From Larsenimonas rhizosphaerae (GTDB lineage Bacteria; Pseudomonadota; Gammaproteobacteria; Pseudomonadales; Halomonadaceae), in NCBI RefSeq assembly GCF_023700005.1, contig NZ_JAMLJK010000001.1, positions 558,001 to 622,000 on the forward strand: DNA of 64,000 nt. Reading direction: 5' to 3'. Under the pieces are notes generated by a model. That model ran no database searches. It had not been told where the DNA came from and saw only the letters and a program-made list of their open reading frames with translations. Every line of letters begins with the position of its first letter. The stretch's first letter is position 1. This document shows, piece after piece, positions 1-9,062 of this stretch. Made by a program: the position numbers and the translations under genes.

Positions 1-1
1 C

Positions 2-799
2 GGGTCACCGTTTTCAAGCTGGATGGCTCTGGCGACCGTCATTTGCATTGGCGGGGCGGCGGTGCTGACACGCGGGGTGCTTCAGCGACTGTTGATTCTG
101 GTGGGGCTGCTTGCCGCGTATGGGGTGTATGCCTTGCTCACCAATGGCTTCGGGCTGGGAACCCCCATCGATTTTTCCGCTGTTGCCCAGGCGCCCTGGT
201 GGGGGATGCCGACCTTTACGGCACCCACGTTCAACCTGCATGCCATGGGGCTGATTGCCCCGGTGGCTGTTATTCTGGTGGCCGAAAACCTGGGGCATAT
301 CAAGGCCGTGGGCGCGATGACGGAACGCAACCTGACTCCCTGGACCGGGCGCGCCTTTCTGGGGGATGGGCTGGCTACCATGCTGTCCGGTGCGGCAGGT
401 GGTACGGGCGTCACTACCTACGCCGAAAACATCGGCGTCATGGCGGTTACGCGGGTCTACTCCACCCTGATTTTCGTTGCCGCGGCGGTCATGGCCATGG
501 TCATGGGCTTCTCGCCCCGGTTCGGGGCCGTGATTCAGACCATCCCGGGCCCGGTCATGGGCGGAGCATCCATTGTGGTCTTCGGTCTGATTGCCGTGGC
601 GGGTGCCCGTATCTGGGTACAGAACCAGGTAGATCTGTCCAATAACGCCAATTTGATCAGTATTGCCGTCATTCTGGTGCTGGGCGCTGGCAACTTTTCA
701 TTGCACTTCGGCCAGTTCACTCTGGATGGCATCGGTACTGCGACCTTTGGCGGCATTATATTGCACGCTATGCTGCGCTGGCGTCAGCGGCCACACTGA
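2..799 (+). CDS. NCS2 family uracil permease (UraA/RutG-like), 5' end outside window
   Basis: The reading frame is open from base 2, so the true start lies upstream. About 266 residues remain of a family normally 410-450 long, i.e. the C-terminal two thirds. The segment GGTGVTTYAENIGVMAVTR is the conserved NCS2 half-helix region with the substrate-contacting Glu and Asn. A preceding VAENLGHIKA stretch supplies the other conserved Glu. Several hydrophobic segments of membrane length follow. NCS2 proteins of this branch import uracil with protons or sodium across the inner membrane. UraA and RutG cannot be separated from the fragment. A strong hairpin follows the stop, so this is probably the last gene of its transcript. 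Confidence 0.9.
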   Translation, partial: GSPFSSWMALATVICIGGAAVLTRGVLQRLLILVGLLAAYGVYALLTNGFGLGTPIDFSAVAQAPWWGMPTFTAPTFNLHAMGLIAPVAVILVAENLGHIKAVGAMTERNLTPWTGRAFLGDGLATMLSGAAGGTGVTTYAENIGVMAVTRVYSTLIFVAAAVMAMVMGFSPRFGAVIQTIPGPVMGGASIVVFGLIAVAGARIWVQNQVDLSNNANLISIAVILVLGAGNFSLHFGQFTLDGIGTATFGGIILHAMLRWRQRPH

Positions 800-805
800 C
801 GTTCT

Positions 806-840
806 GCCGGGTTCGCATGTTCTCGAACCCGGCCTTTCCC
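806..840 (+). terminator. Rho-independent-type terminator after the permease
   Basis: A perfect 10-bp stem, GCCGGGTTCG (806-815) with CGAACCCGGC (824-833), encloses an 8-nt loop and is followed by CTTTCCCC. The rest of the gap up to 1033 holds no gene; it ends with an AAGGAGAT ribosome binding site in front of the aldehyde dehydrogenase. Confidence 0.75.
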
Positions 841-1033
841 CTTCATGCCATTTCTACGTCATCGCCAGGTGCCCGGCGTACCAGCGCGTGTTGCATGTAC
901 TGAGGTGTGGCAAAAAAACCGCACCCTGCATGAGGGTTTATAAAAAAAATCCCAGGTGTAGAAGCCGGTAACAAAAAGTTTTGTGTGCTGTTTTGCCGCA
1001 CGCTTGAGGTATCGCTGATGAAGGAGATATCTC

Positions 1034-2500
1034 ATGCAACTCAATGATCCCCGCCTGTTTCGCCAGCTGGCCTATGTCAACGGTATGTGGACTGCCGGTG
1101 ACCAGGGTCGTGATCTGGCCGTCGATGACCCGGCCACCAATGAAGTATTGGGCCATGTGGCATTGCTTGAGCGCGATCAGATCACTGCCTCGGTGACGGC
1201 CGCTGAACAGGCCTTTGCCCACTGGCGCTCGCTGAGCGTCAATGAACGTGCCGCCAGGCTGCATGCCTGGCATGACCTGTTGCAGGCGCACAGGGAGGAC
1301 CTGGCGGTCATCATGACCCGGGAGCAGGGTAAGCCGTTGGCTGATGCACGGGGCGAGGTGGATTACGGCGCCAGCTTCATTCAGTGGTTTGCCGAAGAAG
1401 GCAAGCGAGCCGGAGGTGAGACCATTCCCAGCCACCTGCCCAATGCCATGCTGGGCACCCTTCGTGAGCCGGTGGGAATTTCGGTCATGTTTACGCCGTG
1501 GAATTTTCCATTGGCCATGATTACGCGCAAGGCGGCGGCTGCGCTGGCAGCTGGTTGCCCGGTCATTGTCAAACCGGCGGGGGAAACGCCGTATTCGGCA
1601 TTGGCGCTGGCGGAGCTGGCGGAGCGGGCCGGCATTCCGGCTGGCGTTTTCAATGTGGTCACCGGTGATGCCGAAATGGTCTCGGAGGTGCTGTGCAACG
1701 ATACGCGCGTTCGGTCGGTATCCTTTACGGGCTCTACGCGGGTCGGCAAGTTGTTGATGAAGCAGAGTGCATCAAGCGTCAAGCGCATGGCACTGGAACT
1801 GGGGGGCAATGCACCCTTTATCGTCGGACCGGACATGGACCCGGACGAGGCTGCCAGGGAGGCACTGGCCGCTCGGTTTCAGACGGCGGGGCAGGACTGT
1901 CTTGCCGCCAACCGCATTTTTGTACACGCCAGCATTTATGAGCAGTTCATTGAGCGGTTTGCGGTGCACATGAAGCAGCTTCGTGTTGGCAATGGTCTGA
2001 TGGATGTCGACATTGGGCCGCTCATTCACTCACGTGCCGTGGACATGGCCTGCGCCCTGGTCGACGATGCCGTTCACAGGGGCGCCCGGTTGATCGCCGG
2101 TGAACAGTCCATGGCGCCGGGTGCCAACTTCTTCATGCCGACGCTGGTGGCTGACATTACGCCGGAGATGCGGGTCTTCCGGGAGGAAACCTTTACTCCA
2201 GTGGCGGCAGTGTGTGCCTGGGAGGATGAAGAGGCTGTCATTGCTGCGGCCAACGATACGGAATATGGCCTGGCGGCCTACGTGTATACCCATGATGTGC
2301 GCCGAATCTACAGGTTCATGCGCGGGCTTGATTATGGCATGGTCAGTGTCAATACCATCAAGATGACCGGCGCCCCCGTGCCCTTTGGTGGCATCAAGCA
2401 GTCGGGGCTGGGCCGGGAAGGTGGTCACGCCGGGATCGAAGAATATCTGGACACCAAGTACTTCTGCCTGGGTAACATGCCGAGCGTATCGGGCAGCTGA
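1034..2500 (+). CDS. NAD(P)-dependent aldehyde dehydrogenase, succinate-/aspartate-semialdehyde type (GabD/DoeC-like)
   Basis: 488 aa, the usual length of soluble class ALDHs. Seen: the PWNFPLA cofactor segment (about 155-161), FTGS (231-234), the general base Glu255 in LELGG, and the catalytic Cys289 in GQDCLAANR. Typical GabD proteins have GQ-T-C-V-C-ANR here, so the active-site loop is divergent. The enzyme oxidises a semialdehyde to the acid in the cytoplasm. The sequence is GabD-like overall. The neighbouring eutC-type pseudogene suggests it may instead be the aspartate-semialdehyde dehydrogenase (DoeC) of ectoine breakdown; sequence alone does not decide. A strong AAGGAG lies about 7 nt before the ATG. 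A hairpin terminator follows. Confidence 0.88.
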   Translation: MQLNDPRLFRQLAYVNGMWTAGDQGRDLAVDDPATNEVLGHVALLERDQITASVTAAEQAFAHWRSLSVNERAARLHAWHDLLQAHREDLAVIMTREQGKPLADARGEVDYGASFIQWFAEEGKRAGGETIPSHLPNAMLGTLREPVGISVMFTPWNFPLAMITRKAAAALAAGCPVIVKPAGETPYSALALAELAERAGIPAGVFNVVTGDAEMVSEVLCNDTRVRSVSFTGSTRVGKLLMKQSASSVKRMALELGGNAPFIVGPDMDPDEAAREALAARFQTAGQDCLAANRIFVHASIYEQFIERFAVHMKQLRVGNGLMDVDIGPLIHSRAVDMACALVDDAVHRGARLIAGEQSMAPGANFFMPTLVADITPEMRVFREETFTPVAAVCAWEDEEAVIAAANDTEYGLAAYVYTHDVRRIYRFMRGLDYGMVSVNTIKMTGAPVPFGGIKQSGLGREGGHAGIEEYLDTKYFCLGNMPSVSGS

Positions 2501-2521
2501 CGATGCCATGCCATCAATGAC

Positions 2522-2552
2522 GCGGGCCCGGGAGACCGGGCCTGCTGCCTTT
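2522..2552 (+). terminator. Probable terminator after the aldehyde dehydrogenase
   Basis: GCGGGCCCGG (2522-2531) can pair with CCGGGCCTGC (2536-2545), one G-U pair, 4-nt loop GAGA, followed by TGCCTTT. The U tract is short, so efficiency is uncertain. Confidence 0.55.
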
Positions 2553-2589
2553 CAACGGGCCGGTTCATGGATTCAACGTCTGTCCTGCT

Positions 2590-3103
2590 CAAGGATGTCT
2601 ACGCCGCCCGGCGGCGTATTGTCGGAAGCTCTGGCCGGTGCGGTGGCCGCCAATGCGCCGTCTCGCCCTGACAGCCAGCGTGTGACGGTGATCGGTGCTG
2701 GCATGCAGGCCAGGCTTCGGGTCGAGGCGCTTACACTGGTGCGTGATATTCGTCAGGTGTATGTCTGGGCGCGGCATGCCGCCAGGCGGATATTATAGTG
2801 ACCACTACCCCCTCTCGCATGCCGCTGCTGTTTGGCGATATGCTGTCATCAGGTGTGCATGTGACAGCAATGGGGTCGGACAGCCCGGACAAGCAGGAAC
2901 TGGACCGCTCGGTGATGAGTCGTGCCGATCACATGGTTGTCGATACGCGGACGCAGAGCGAGCATAACGGTGAGTTAAAGGCCTGGTCGGGTGAGCCCGT
3001 GCCTGTTGAGGTGACCGGGCTGGGCGTACTGCTGGCCGAGGGCGCGCCAGGGCGCAGGAGTGATCAGGCCATTGCGGATTTTGCCTTGTCCTGGCTGACA
3101 TGA
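2590..3103 (+). pseudogene. Decayed ornithine cyclodeaminase/EutC-like gene
   Basis: Two frames carry consecutive pieces of one cyclodeaminase/mu-crystallin family protein. Frame one (to 2798) contains VTVIGAGMQARLRVEALTLV, the Rossmann dinucleotide motif, then WARHAARR and a stop. Frame two (from about 2799) continues with VTTTPSRMPLLFGDMLSSG and HVTAMGSDSPDKQELD, then DTRTQSEHNGEL and APGRRSDQAI. The N-terminal third is missing, roughly 30-40 residues are lost between the pieces, and the C-terminal end is cut short. The combination of motifs resembles EutC of ectoine utilisation. No start codon or ribosome binding site can be assigned. It is surely non-functional as a cyclodeaminase. Confidence 0.8.
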
Positions 3104-3245
3104 CAGGCTGTGTGTAAGCCGACCTAATACTTGTATCTGGTACTTTAAAGCTAGCTAATTTTAATTAAAACAGGCTAGTGTGGTGTCATACCAGGGAAGG
3201 GGCGAGCAGGCTGCTGGCTCATGATAACAGTACAAGGGGAATGGC

Positions 3246-4199
3246 ATGGGATTGGATAAGCAGACACGTCAGGTAATGGCAGAAATCGAGCAGCAACTGG
3301 CGACGCTGGAGCTCCCGCTGGCCCCATCGCAGATGCGGCTGCAGGCTCAGGCCCGCAGTGACCGCTACGGGCTGGCACGAACACCGCTCGACAAGGTGAC
3401 CGACTATGCCGTGGCCGGCCCGGCACAGGATATTCCTGTACGTGCCTACCAGCCGGACCGACCGGTGCCACAGAATGGGTGGCCGACCCTGCTTTATTTT
3501 CATGGCGGCGGTTTTGTTATCGGGGACCTCGAGACGCATGATGCCCTGTGCCGTTACCTGTGTTCAGAAGGCGGCGTACAGGTACTGGCCGTGGATTATC
3601 GACGGGCACCCGAGGCCACGTTCCCGGCGGCGCATGAAGATGCACTGGCCGTGCTGGATGCCATTGCCATGGCGCCCGAGGAATACGAAATAGACCTGTC
3701 CCGTGTCGTGGTGGGCGGTGACAGCGCGGGCGGGAATATTGCAGTTGTGCTGGCTCATGCCTGCATCGGGCGTGATGACATCATGCTGGCCGGGCAGATG
3801 TTGCTGTATCCCTGGCTTAGACTCTCGCCGGCGCCGGATTCGCCTTCCAAACGTCACTGGGGGCAGGGGTATGGGGTGGAGCTGAGCGATCTGAACCAGT
3901 TCGCCCTGCTCTACGACCCGCGCCTTGACTGGGACGCGCCGACGGCCTCACCGTTTTATCTGGGCGAGCTGTGGGGACTTCCGCCCGCCTTTGTGGCCTC
4001 CATCGAGCATGATCCGTTGTGCGATGAAGCCGAAGTGTTTGCCATGCGTCTGGCACAGCAGGGAATTGCCGTGACCTGGCGTCGTTATCTGGGCACCGTT
4101 CACAGCTGCGCTGTCATGGCCGGAGCCATCGATCAGGGGCGCTATATGCTTGATGATGCTGCCCAGTGGCTTCATGCAATGGCTCAGCCTGCGCGCTGA
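3246..4199 (+). CDS. Alpha/beta hydrolase, hormone-sensitive-lipase (GDXG) type esterase
   Basis: 317 aa. Hallmarks of family IV esterases are present: the oxyanion motif HGGGF (86-90), the nucleophile motif GDSAGG (158-163, Ser160), an Asp in EHDPLCDE (near 260) and a His in GTVHSC near the C-terminus. No signal peptide is visible, so a cytoplasmic carboxylesterase on short acyl esters is likely. The start ATG follows an AAGGGGAATGGC stretch. The upstream gap (3104-3245) is AT-rich, with GCTAGC and TAATTTTAATTAA stretches that could hold the promoter. The physiological substrate is unknown. Confidence 0.88.
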   Translation: MGLDKQTRQVMAEIEQQLATLELPLAPSQMRLQAQARSDRYGLARTPLDKVTDYAVAGPAQDIPVRAYQPDRPVPQNGWPTLLYFHGGGFVIGDLETHDALCRYLCSEGGVQVLAVDYRRAPEATFPAAHEDALAVLDAIAMAPEEYEIDLSRVVVGGDSAGGNIAVVLAHACIGRDDIMLAGQMLLYPWLRLSPAPDSPSKRHWGQGYGVELSDLNQFALLYDPRLDWDAPTASPFYLGELWGLPPAFVASIEHDPLCDEAEVFAMRLAQQGIAVTWRRYLGTVHSCAVMAGAIDQGRYMLDDAAQWLHAMAQPAR

Positions 4200-4302
4200 G
4201 CAGCAGAGTCCATGCCGGTTCCTTCCCGGGTGGTCTGTGTTGAACCACCGGGCAGGGACTGGCAGTCTGACGGCTCTTTTGTGCGCACGGGGTACTGGCT
4301 GA

Positions 4303-6582
4303 ATGGCTCACTCATCGGAGGCGTCCTGGTTTTCGACTCACCTGGGAACCTGGCCGCTTGGCCCGCAAGGCACCTCAATCAATCCTCATGATCCGGCGCC
4401 GGGCCTGTCCGGCGAGGAATTTCTCGAACTGGCCTCTCATTCGGTCCGTGTACAGGCCCCCATGGTGCGGCGTGGCTGGCGATCGGGAGATAACGGGGCC
4501 GGGCGGGGAGCGGACAGCTTCGAGCCGGTCAGCTGGGCGGAAGCGACCCGTCTTGTTGCTGATGAACTTCAGCGTGTGGCTGGTGAACATGGCAATGACG
4601 CCATCTACGCCGGCAGCTACGGCTGGGGAAGTGCCGGACGATTTCATCATGCCCAGAGCCAGATCAAGCGGATGCTTAACCTGTTTGGCGGCTTCTCCTG
4701 CTCGGAACATTCCTATAGCTATGGTGCCGGTGCCGTCATACTGCCCCACGTGCTGGGCGCCCCGTTCGGAGATACCAATGCCTGTGCCCCTGGCTGGGAT
4801 CAGGTTGCTGCCCATACGGATGTGATGCTGGCGCTTGGGGGGTTCCGGCCGGGTAATACCCGATGTGATGCAGGCGGTGTCTTTGCCCATACGGCGCGAT
4901 CCTGGCTTGAGAAGGCGTGTCGGCGGGGGATGACGCTGATTGTGGTGTCGCCGGATGCCGCTGATGCACCGGCCTGGCCGAACGTAACGCATATCCCCCT
5001 TCGTCCAACCACTGACACGGCGCTGATGCTTGGTCTGATCGGAGAGCTGGAAGCCCGTGGGCAGGGGCAGCATGACTTTTTGTCCCGCTACTGTACCGGC
5101 CATGAGGCACTGGCTCGGCATGTGCTGGGTGAAGACGACGGAACGGTACGCAATGCGGCCTGGGCCGCGGAAATTACCGGTATGTCACCAGCCCGTATCG
5201 AGGCATTGGCACGCCAGCTGGCGGAAGCTCGACGGCCCCTGATTGCCATGAGCTGGTCCCTGCAGCGTGCACGGTTCGGCGAGCAGCCCTGCTGGGCAGC
5301 GGTATCGCTGGCAGCCTGGCTTGGTCATATAGGGGCCCCGGGTGGAGGGGTGGCCTTCGGGCTGGGATCGGTCAACTCGGTCGGTCAGCCGGTGCGTCCA
5401 CTCAAGGCACCGGGCGTTTTCCAGGGGATTAACCCTGTCTCATCATGTATTCCCGTGGCCGGACTGGGCGATATGCTGGCGAGCGCCGGGCAGCCCTATC
5501 GCGTCAATGGCGATCTGCGCCGCTGGCCCAGGGCGCGGTTGATCTATTGGGCCGGCGGTAACCCGTTTCATCACCATCAGGACTTGAACCGCCTGCGCGA
5601 TCTCTGGAAACGCCCTGACACGGTCATCGTGCATGAGCCGGTCTGGAGCGCGACGGCGCAGCAGGCCGACATCGTACTGCCGGTTACCCTGCCTCAGGAG
5701 CGCAGTGATATCAGTGGCTCGTCCAATGATCGTACTCTGGTTTATAGCCCGGCCGGGCGGGAACCTCAGGGGCAGGCGCTTACCGATCATGCCATCTGTG
5801 CCCGTATCACGGCTGCCATCGGGCAGGAAGAGGTCTTTCGAGACGGGCGCAGCGAGGGTGACTGGCTCGCGTATCTCTATGCCGGGTACCAGGCCCGTTT
5901 TCCGGAGCTGCCTTCCTTTGAGGGCTTTACTGCAAAGGGCGCGGTAACGCTGGATGAAGCAGCGTTGGCGCCGGTTGTCCAGACGCCTCTGGCGGCGTTC
6001 GTGGACGATCCTGTTGCCTGCCCGTTGTCTACACCTTCCGGACGAATCGAGCTTTACAGCGCCACTATCGCGGCCATGGGGCTTGAAGAGTGTGGCGGGC
6101 ATCCTGCATGGCAGCCTCCCGAGGAGTGGCTTGGAAGCCCTCTGGCCGCGCGCTATCCTTTCCATCTCCTGTCACCTCAGCCCCTGCATCGCCTGCACAG
6201 TCAGCTCGACAAGGTAGGCGCCAGCGCCCGTCACAAGCAGCACGGGCGGGAAGTCGCTGTCATGGCCCGCGCCGACGGAATCGCCCTGGGGCTGATCGAT
6301 GGGCAGTGTATCAAGCTGTTCAATGACCGCGGAGCGTGTCTGGCCGGGCTTGCGTTGTCGGATACCCTGATGCCGGGTGTCATTGTGTTGCCGACCGGTG
6401 CCTGGTTCAGCCCGTCTGATACCCTGCTGGCTCCCAACGGTACCCCGCTTGAACGTGCCGGTAATCCGAATGTACTGACGGCCGACCGGCCGACCTCCGA
6501 ACTTGCTCGCGGGTGCGCCGCCAACAGCTGTCTGGTGGCGGTAACTGCCGCGACCGCTGAAGAACAGGCTGATGTGCCCTGA
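4303..6582 (+). CDS. bisC: Molybdopterin oxidoreductase, biotin/TMAO/DMSO sulfoxide reductase type (BisC-like)
   Basis: 759 aa, close to E. coli BisC. The N-terminus has neither a CxxC-type Fe-S motif nor a Tat signal, which fits the cytoplasmic, Fe-S-free BisC branch of the DMSO reductase family. Seen: PMVRRGWRSG, then YAGSYGWGSAGRFHHA, and GGFSCSEHSYSYGAG containing the presumed Mo-ligand Ser. Later come WAGGNPFHHHQDLNRL and a C-terminal cofactor-binding domain with HRLHSQLDK. It should reduce biotin sulfoxide or free methionine sulfoxide. No electron-donor subunit lies beside it. msrPQ, 5 kb downstream, does the periplasmic counterpart. The start has a weak ribosome binding site. Confidence 0.85.
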   Translation: MAHSSEASWFSTHLGTWPLGPQGTSINPHDPAPGLSGEEFLELASHSVRVQAPMVRRGWRSGDNGAGRGADSFEPVSWAEATRLVADELQRVAGEHGNDAIYAGSYGWGSAGRFHHAQSQIKRMLNLFGGFSCSEHSYSYGAGAVILPHVLGAPFGDTNACAPGWDQVAAHTDVMLALGGFRPGNTRCDAGGVFAHTARSWLEKACRRGMTLIVVSPDAADAPAWPNVTHIPLRPTTDTALMLGLIGELEARGQGQHDFLSRYCTGHEALARHVLGEDDGTVRNAAWAAEITGMSPARIEALARQLAEARRPLIAMSWSLQRARFGEQPCWAAVSLAAWLGHIGAPGGGVAFGLGSVNSVGQPVRPLKAPGVFQGINPVSSCIPVAGLGDMLASAGQPYRVNGDLRRWPRARLIYWAGGNPFHHHQDLNRLRDLWKRPDTVIVHEPVWSATAQQADIVLPVTLPQERSDISGSSNDRTLVYSPAGREPQGQALTDHAICARITAAIGQEEVFRDGRSEGDWLAYLYAGYQARFPELPSFEGFTAKGAVTLDEAALAPVVQTPLAAFVDDPVACPLSTPSGRIELYSATIAAMGLEECGGHPAWQPPEEWLGSPLAARYPFHLLSPQPLHRLHSQLDKVGASARHKQHGREVAVMARADGIALGLIDGQCIKLFNDRGACLAGLALSDTLMPGVIVLPTGAWFSPSDTLLAPNGTPLERAGNPNVLTADRPTSELARGCAANSCLVAVTAATAEEQADVP

Positions 6583-6708
6583 TCCGGGGCATGGCGCTGC
6601 AGATGGGCTTATCTATACTTGAACGCTTAAGGCAGTGGCAGTGCGTCATGCATGCTGCTGTCCTGTTGTATCCAGAACAATCACAACAACGTTGCAAGGA
6701 GCTGGCCC

Positions 6709-8190
6709 ATGGAGTGGCTGACGAGTATCGAGCAGGCCGTCAATGCGGTGACGGATCCTGTCAGCAATTTTATCTGGACCTATATTCTGGTGTATCTGCT
6801 GCTGGGGGTCGGTGTCTTGTTTACCGTTATCACCCGATTCATGCAGTTTCGGCTGATCGGTCACATGGCTCGGGTTACCTTCACCAGTCGCGGCAGTGGT
6901 GATGGTGTCAGTGCCTTTCAGGCCTTTTCTACATCGCTTGCCGGGCGAGTCGGCACGGGGAACCTGGCAGGCGTGGCGCTGGCGCTGTGGGTCGGCGGGC
7001 CGGGGGCCATCTTCTGGATGTGGATTACAGCCCTGGTCGGGCTGGCGACGGCTTTCATCGAGTCGACGCTTGGGCAGGTATACAAGGTTCGTCATGAAGA
7101 CGGCGTATTTCGCGGTGGTCCGGCCTATTACATCGAGCACGGCCTGGGACAGCGTTGGCTTGGATGCGTGTTTGCCGTCTTTTTGATTATCGCCTTCGGG
7201 CTGGCCTTTTGCGGGGCACAGGCCAATACCATTTCCCGGGCGCTGGATGCGGCGTTTGAGGTACCGTCCTGGCTGACAGGCGTTGTGCTGGTGATCATGA
7301 CGGCGATGATCATTTATGGCGGCATCAAGTCCGTGGCGCAGGCCGCCGAGAAGATCGTGCCGTTCATGGCGATTGCCTATCTGCTGGTGGCGCTTTATAT
7401 CCTGTTCGCCAATGCCAGTGAGGTGCCGGCGATGCTGGCGCTGATTGTCAAAAGTGCCTTCGGGTTCGGTCCTGCCGTCGGCGGGGCGGCCGGGTTTGCC
7501 ATCAAGGCAGCGATGGAAAACGGCGTCAAGCGGGGCCTTTTTTCCAATGAGGCCGGTATGGGGTCGGCACCCAATGCTGCAGCCACCGCCACGGTGCGTC
7601 ATCCGGCGGCCCAGGGGCTGGTTCAGTCCTTCGGGGTCGTGTGTGACACGCTGATCATCTGCAGTTGCACGGCGGTAGTGATCCTGCTGTCCGGTGTGTA
7701 TCAAACGCTGATGGCCGGCTCACCCGGTGCCGATATTCAGGGCATTCAACTGACCCAGGATGCCATGACCGACCATCTTGGTGTATTCGGCACCTGGTTT
7801 ATTGCCGTGGCCATTTTCATGTTTGCCTTTACCTCGATTCTGGCGGACTACGCCTATTCATCGGTCAATATCGAGTATCTGTTTCCGCGCCATGCGAAAC
7901 AGGCGGATCAGGTGCTGCGTATCGTCGTTTTGCTGATGGTCATGGTGGGGGCCGTTGCGTCGCTGGATTTCATCTGGCATTTCGCGGATCTGGCCATGGG
8001 GATGATGGCAACCGTGAACCTGGTGGCCATCGTGCTGCTGGCACCGGTGGCCCTCAAGGTGCTCAGGGATTATGAGCAGCAGCGCCGCGATGGCGTGCGT
8101 GAGCCTCGCTTTGATCCTCGCAGGGTGCTGAAGCACCCCGAACAGGTGGACGGCAGTGTCTGGCCAGAGAAGGAAGCGGTGCGCAAGTAG
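6709..8190 (+). CDS. AGCS family sodium:alanine/glycine symporter (copy 1)
   Basis: 493 aa. The frame is open from 6652, but ATG 6709 is preferred: AAGGAG lies 9 nt upstream and the N-terminus then matches the second copy (EWLTSIEQAVNAVTDPVSNF versus EFIQQIESAIHVVMDPVSNF). Signature segments: GRVGTGNLAGVALALWVGGP, GGIKSVAQAAEKIVP, and KRGLFSNEAGMGSAPNAAAT. About 11-12 membrane helices are expected. The family imports L-alanine, D-alanine or glycine with sodium. It stands alone, ended by a strong hairpin. The paralogue at 18.2-19.7 kb is alignable end to end, with insertions or deletions only near the C-terminus. Confidence 0.93.
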   Translation: MEWLTSIEQAVNAVTDPVSNFIWTYILVYLLLGVGVLFTVITRFMQFRLIGHMARVTFTSRGSGDGVSAFQAFSTSLAGRVGTGNLAGVALALWVGGPGAIFWMWITALVGLATAFIESTLGQVYKVRHEDGVFRGGPAYYIEHGLGQRWLGCVFAVFLIIAFGLAFCGAQANTISRALDAAFEVPSWLTGVVLVIMTAMIIYGGIKSVAQAAEKIVPFMAIAYLLVALYILFANASEVPAMLALIVKSAFGFGPAVGGAAGFAIKAAMENGVKRGLFSNEAGMGSAPNAAATATVRHPAAQGLVQSFGVVCDTLIICSCTAVVILLSGVYQTLMAGSPGADIQGIQLTQDAMTDHLGVFGTWFIAVAIFMFAFTSILADYAYSSVNIEYLFPRHAKQADQVLRIVVLLMVMVGAVASLDFIWHFADLAMGMMATVNLVAIVLLAPVALKVLRDYEQQRRDGVREPRFDPRRVLKHPEQVDGSVWPEKEAVRK

Positions 8191-8212
8191 ATCGTGCGCA
8201 GGCTCATGGTTA

Positions 8213-8249
8213 ACAAAGGGGCGGCCTTCTGGCCGACCCTTTTGTTTAT
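8213..8249. terminator. Bidirectional terminator between convergent genes
   Basis: AAAGGGGCGGCC (8215-8226) and GGCCGACCCTTT (8231-8242) form a stem with one internal mismatch and loop TTCT, with A and T tracts on both sides. It serves the AGCS gene on the plus strand and the DUF2076 gene on the minus strand. Confidence 0.85.
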
Positions 8250-8256
8250 CGGGTAT

Positions 8257-8997
8257 TCAGACGTCGTCGAATCCGCCACCGAAATCATCAAAGCCGCCAC
8301 CATCGTCAAAGCCGCCATCGTCATACCGGGAGGGGTCATCCATGCCCCCGTTATCGGCGAAATCAGGCTGGCCCATGTCATTGTTCATGTCACCGCCCAT
8401 GTCCTCGGCGCCGGGGTCACTCATGTCGCTGCCGGTATCATTGTCATCGAGCGTATTGGCGACATCCTCGGGCTTGTCATCGTGGAACATGTCCATCATC
8501 AGGTTGCCGAGCATCAGCCCGCCGGCGACACCGGCGGCGGTCTGTAGTGCCCCGCTCATGAAACCGCCCCCCCGGCTGCCTCCCATGGGAGAACCGCCGT
8601 AACCACTTGGCTGGGAGTTTCGAGCACCAAACCCAGGGGCCATGCCGGCGTTGCCGCCACCGGTGCCCGGGACCCGGTCGCGGCCGCTGCCACTGCGAGA
8701 GGCCGGCGCGGCACCGGCATTACTGCCGCCGCCAAACAGGCCGGCCAGAAAACCGCCGCCACCGGCGGGTTGTTCAGCCTGTTTCTTCTCCAGTGCTTCC
8801 ACCTTTTGCTGCAGCCGCTTGAGGGCTGCTTCCTGCATGATGATGGTCTGCGCCATGTAGTAGGGCGCCGCAGGCTGTGCCTCGACATGTTGCTGAATAC
8901 GTTGCTCGGCATCGGTATCGCGCTCGCCGCTTTTCTCTTCGGCTGTTTTCAGCCGGTCGAACAGGCCATCGATAAAACGGTTGGCATCATTACTCAT
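8257..8997 (-). CDS. DUF2076 domain-containing protein
   Basis: 246 aa with the DUF2076 layout. An N-terminal helical segment (about 1-75) opens with MSNDANRFIDGLFDRL and has a heptad-rich stretch that could form a coiled coil (LKRLQQKVEALEKK). Next come a Gly/Ala/Ser-rich linker containing GGGFLAGLFGGG, a short hydrophobic patch (GALQTAAGVAGGLMLGN), and a very acidic Asp/Gly tail with repeated FDDGGG-type units ending in DV. No signal peptide is seen. The function is not known; members are often described as periplasmic or membrane-associated. It is flanked by the HAD phosphatase gene on the same strand, 65 bp away. Confidence 0.75.
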   Translation of the reverse strand: MSNDANRFIDGLFDRLKTAEEKSGERDTDAEQRIQQHVEAQPAAPYYMAQTIIMQEAALKRLQQKVEALEKKQAEQPAGGGGFLAGLFGGGSNAGAAPASRSGSGRDRVPGTGGGNAGMAPGFGARNSQPSGYGGSPMGGSRGGGFMSGALQTAAGVAGGLMLGNLMMDMFHDDKPEDVANTLDDNDTGSDMSDPGAEDMGGDMNNDMGQPDFADNGGMDDPSRYDDGGFDDGGGFDDFGGGFDDV

Positions 8998-9062
8998 TAA
9001 TGTGTCCTCACGTAAAAGGGGCTTTCAGGCTTTGAATGCATTTGCCGGAAGAGGTTCATTAC

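Noticed and set aside
4225-4253. Hairpin CCCGGGTGGT/ACCACCGGG as terminator before bisC
   Set aside because: It needs a bulged base and has no U tract, so evidence is too weak for a feature.
6646-7704. 352-codon minus-strand frame opposite the first AGCS gene, with a similar one opposite the second copy
   Set aside because: Both are mirror images of the conserved symporter sequence, rich in His, Gln and Arg as expected of shadows.
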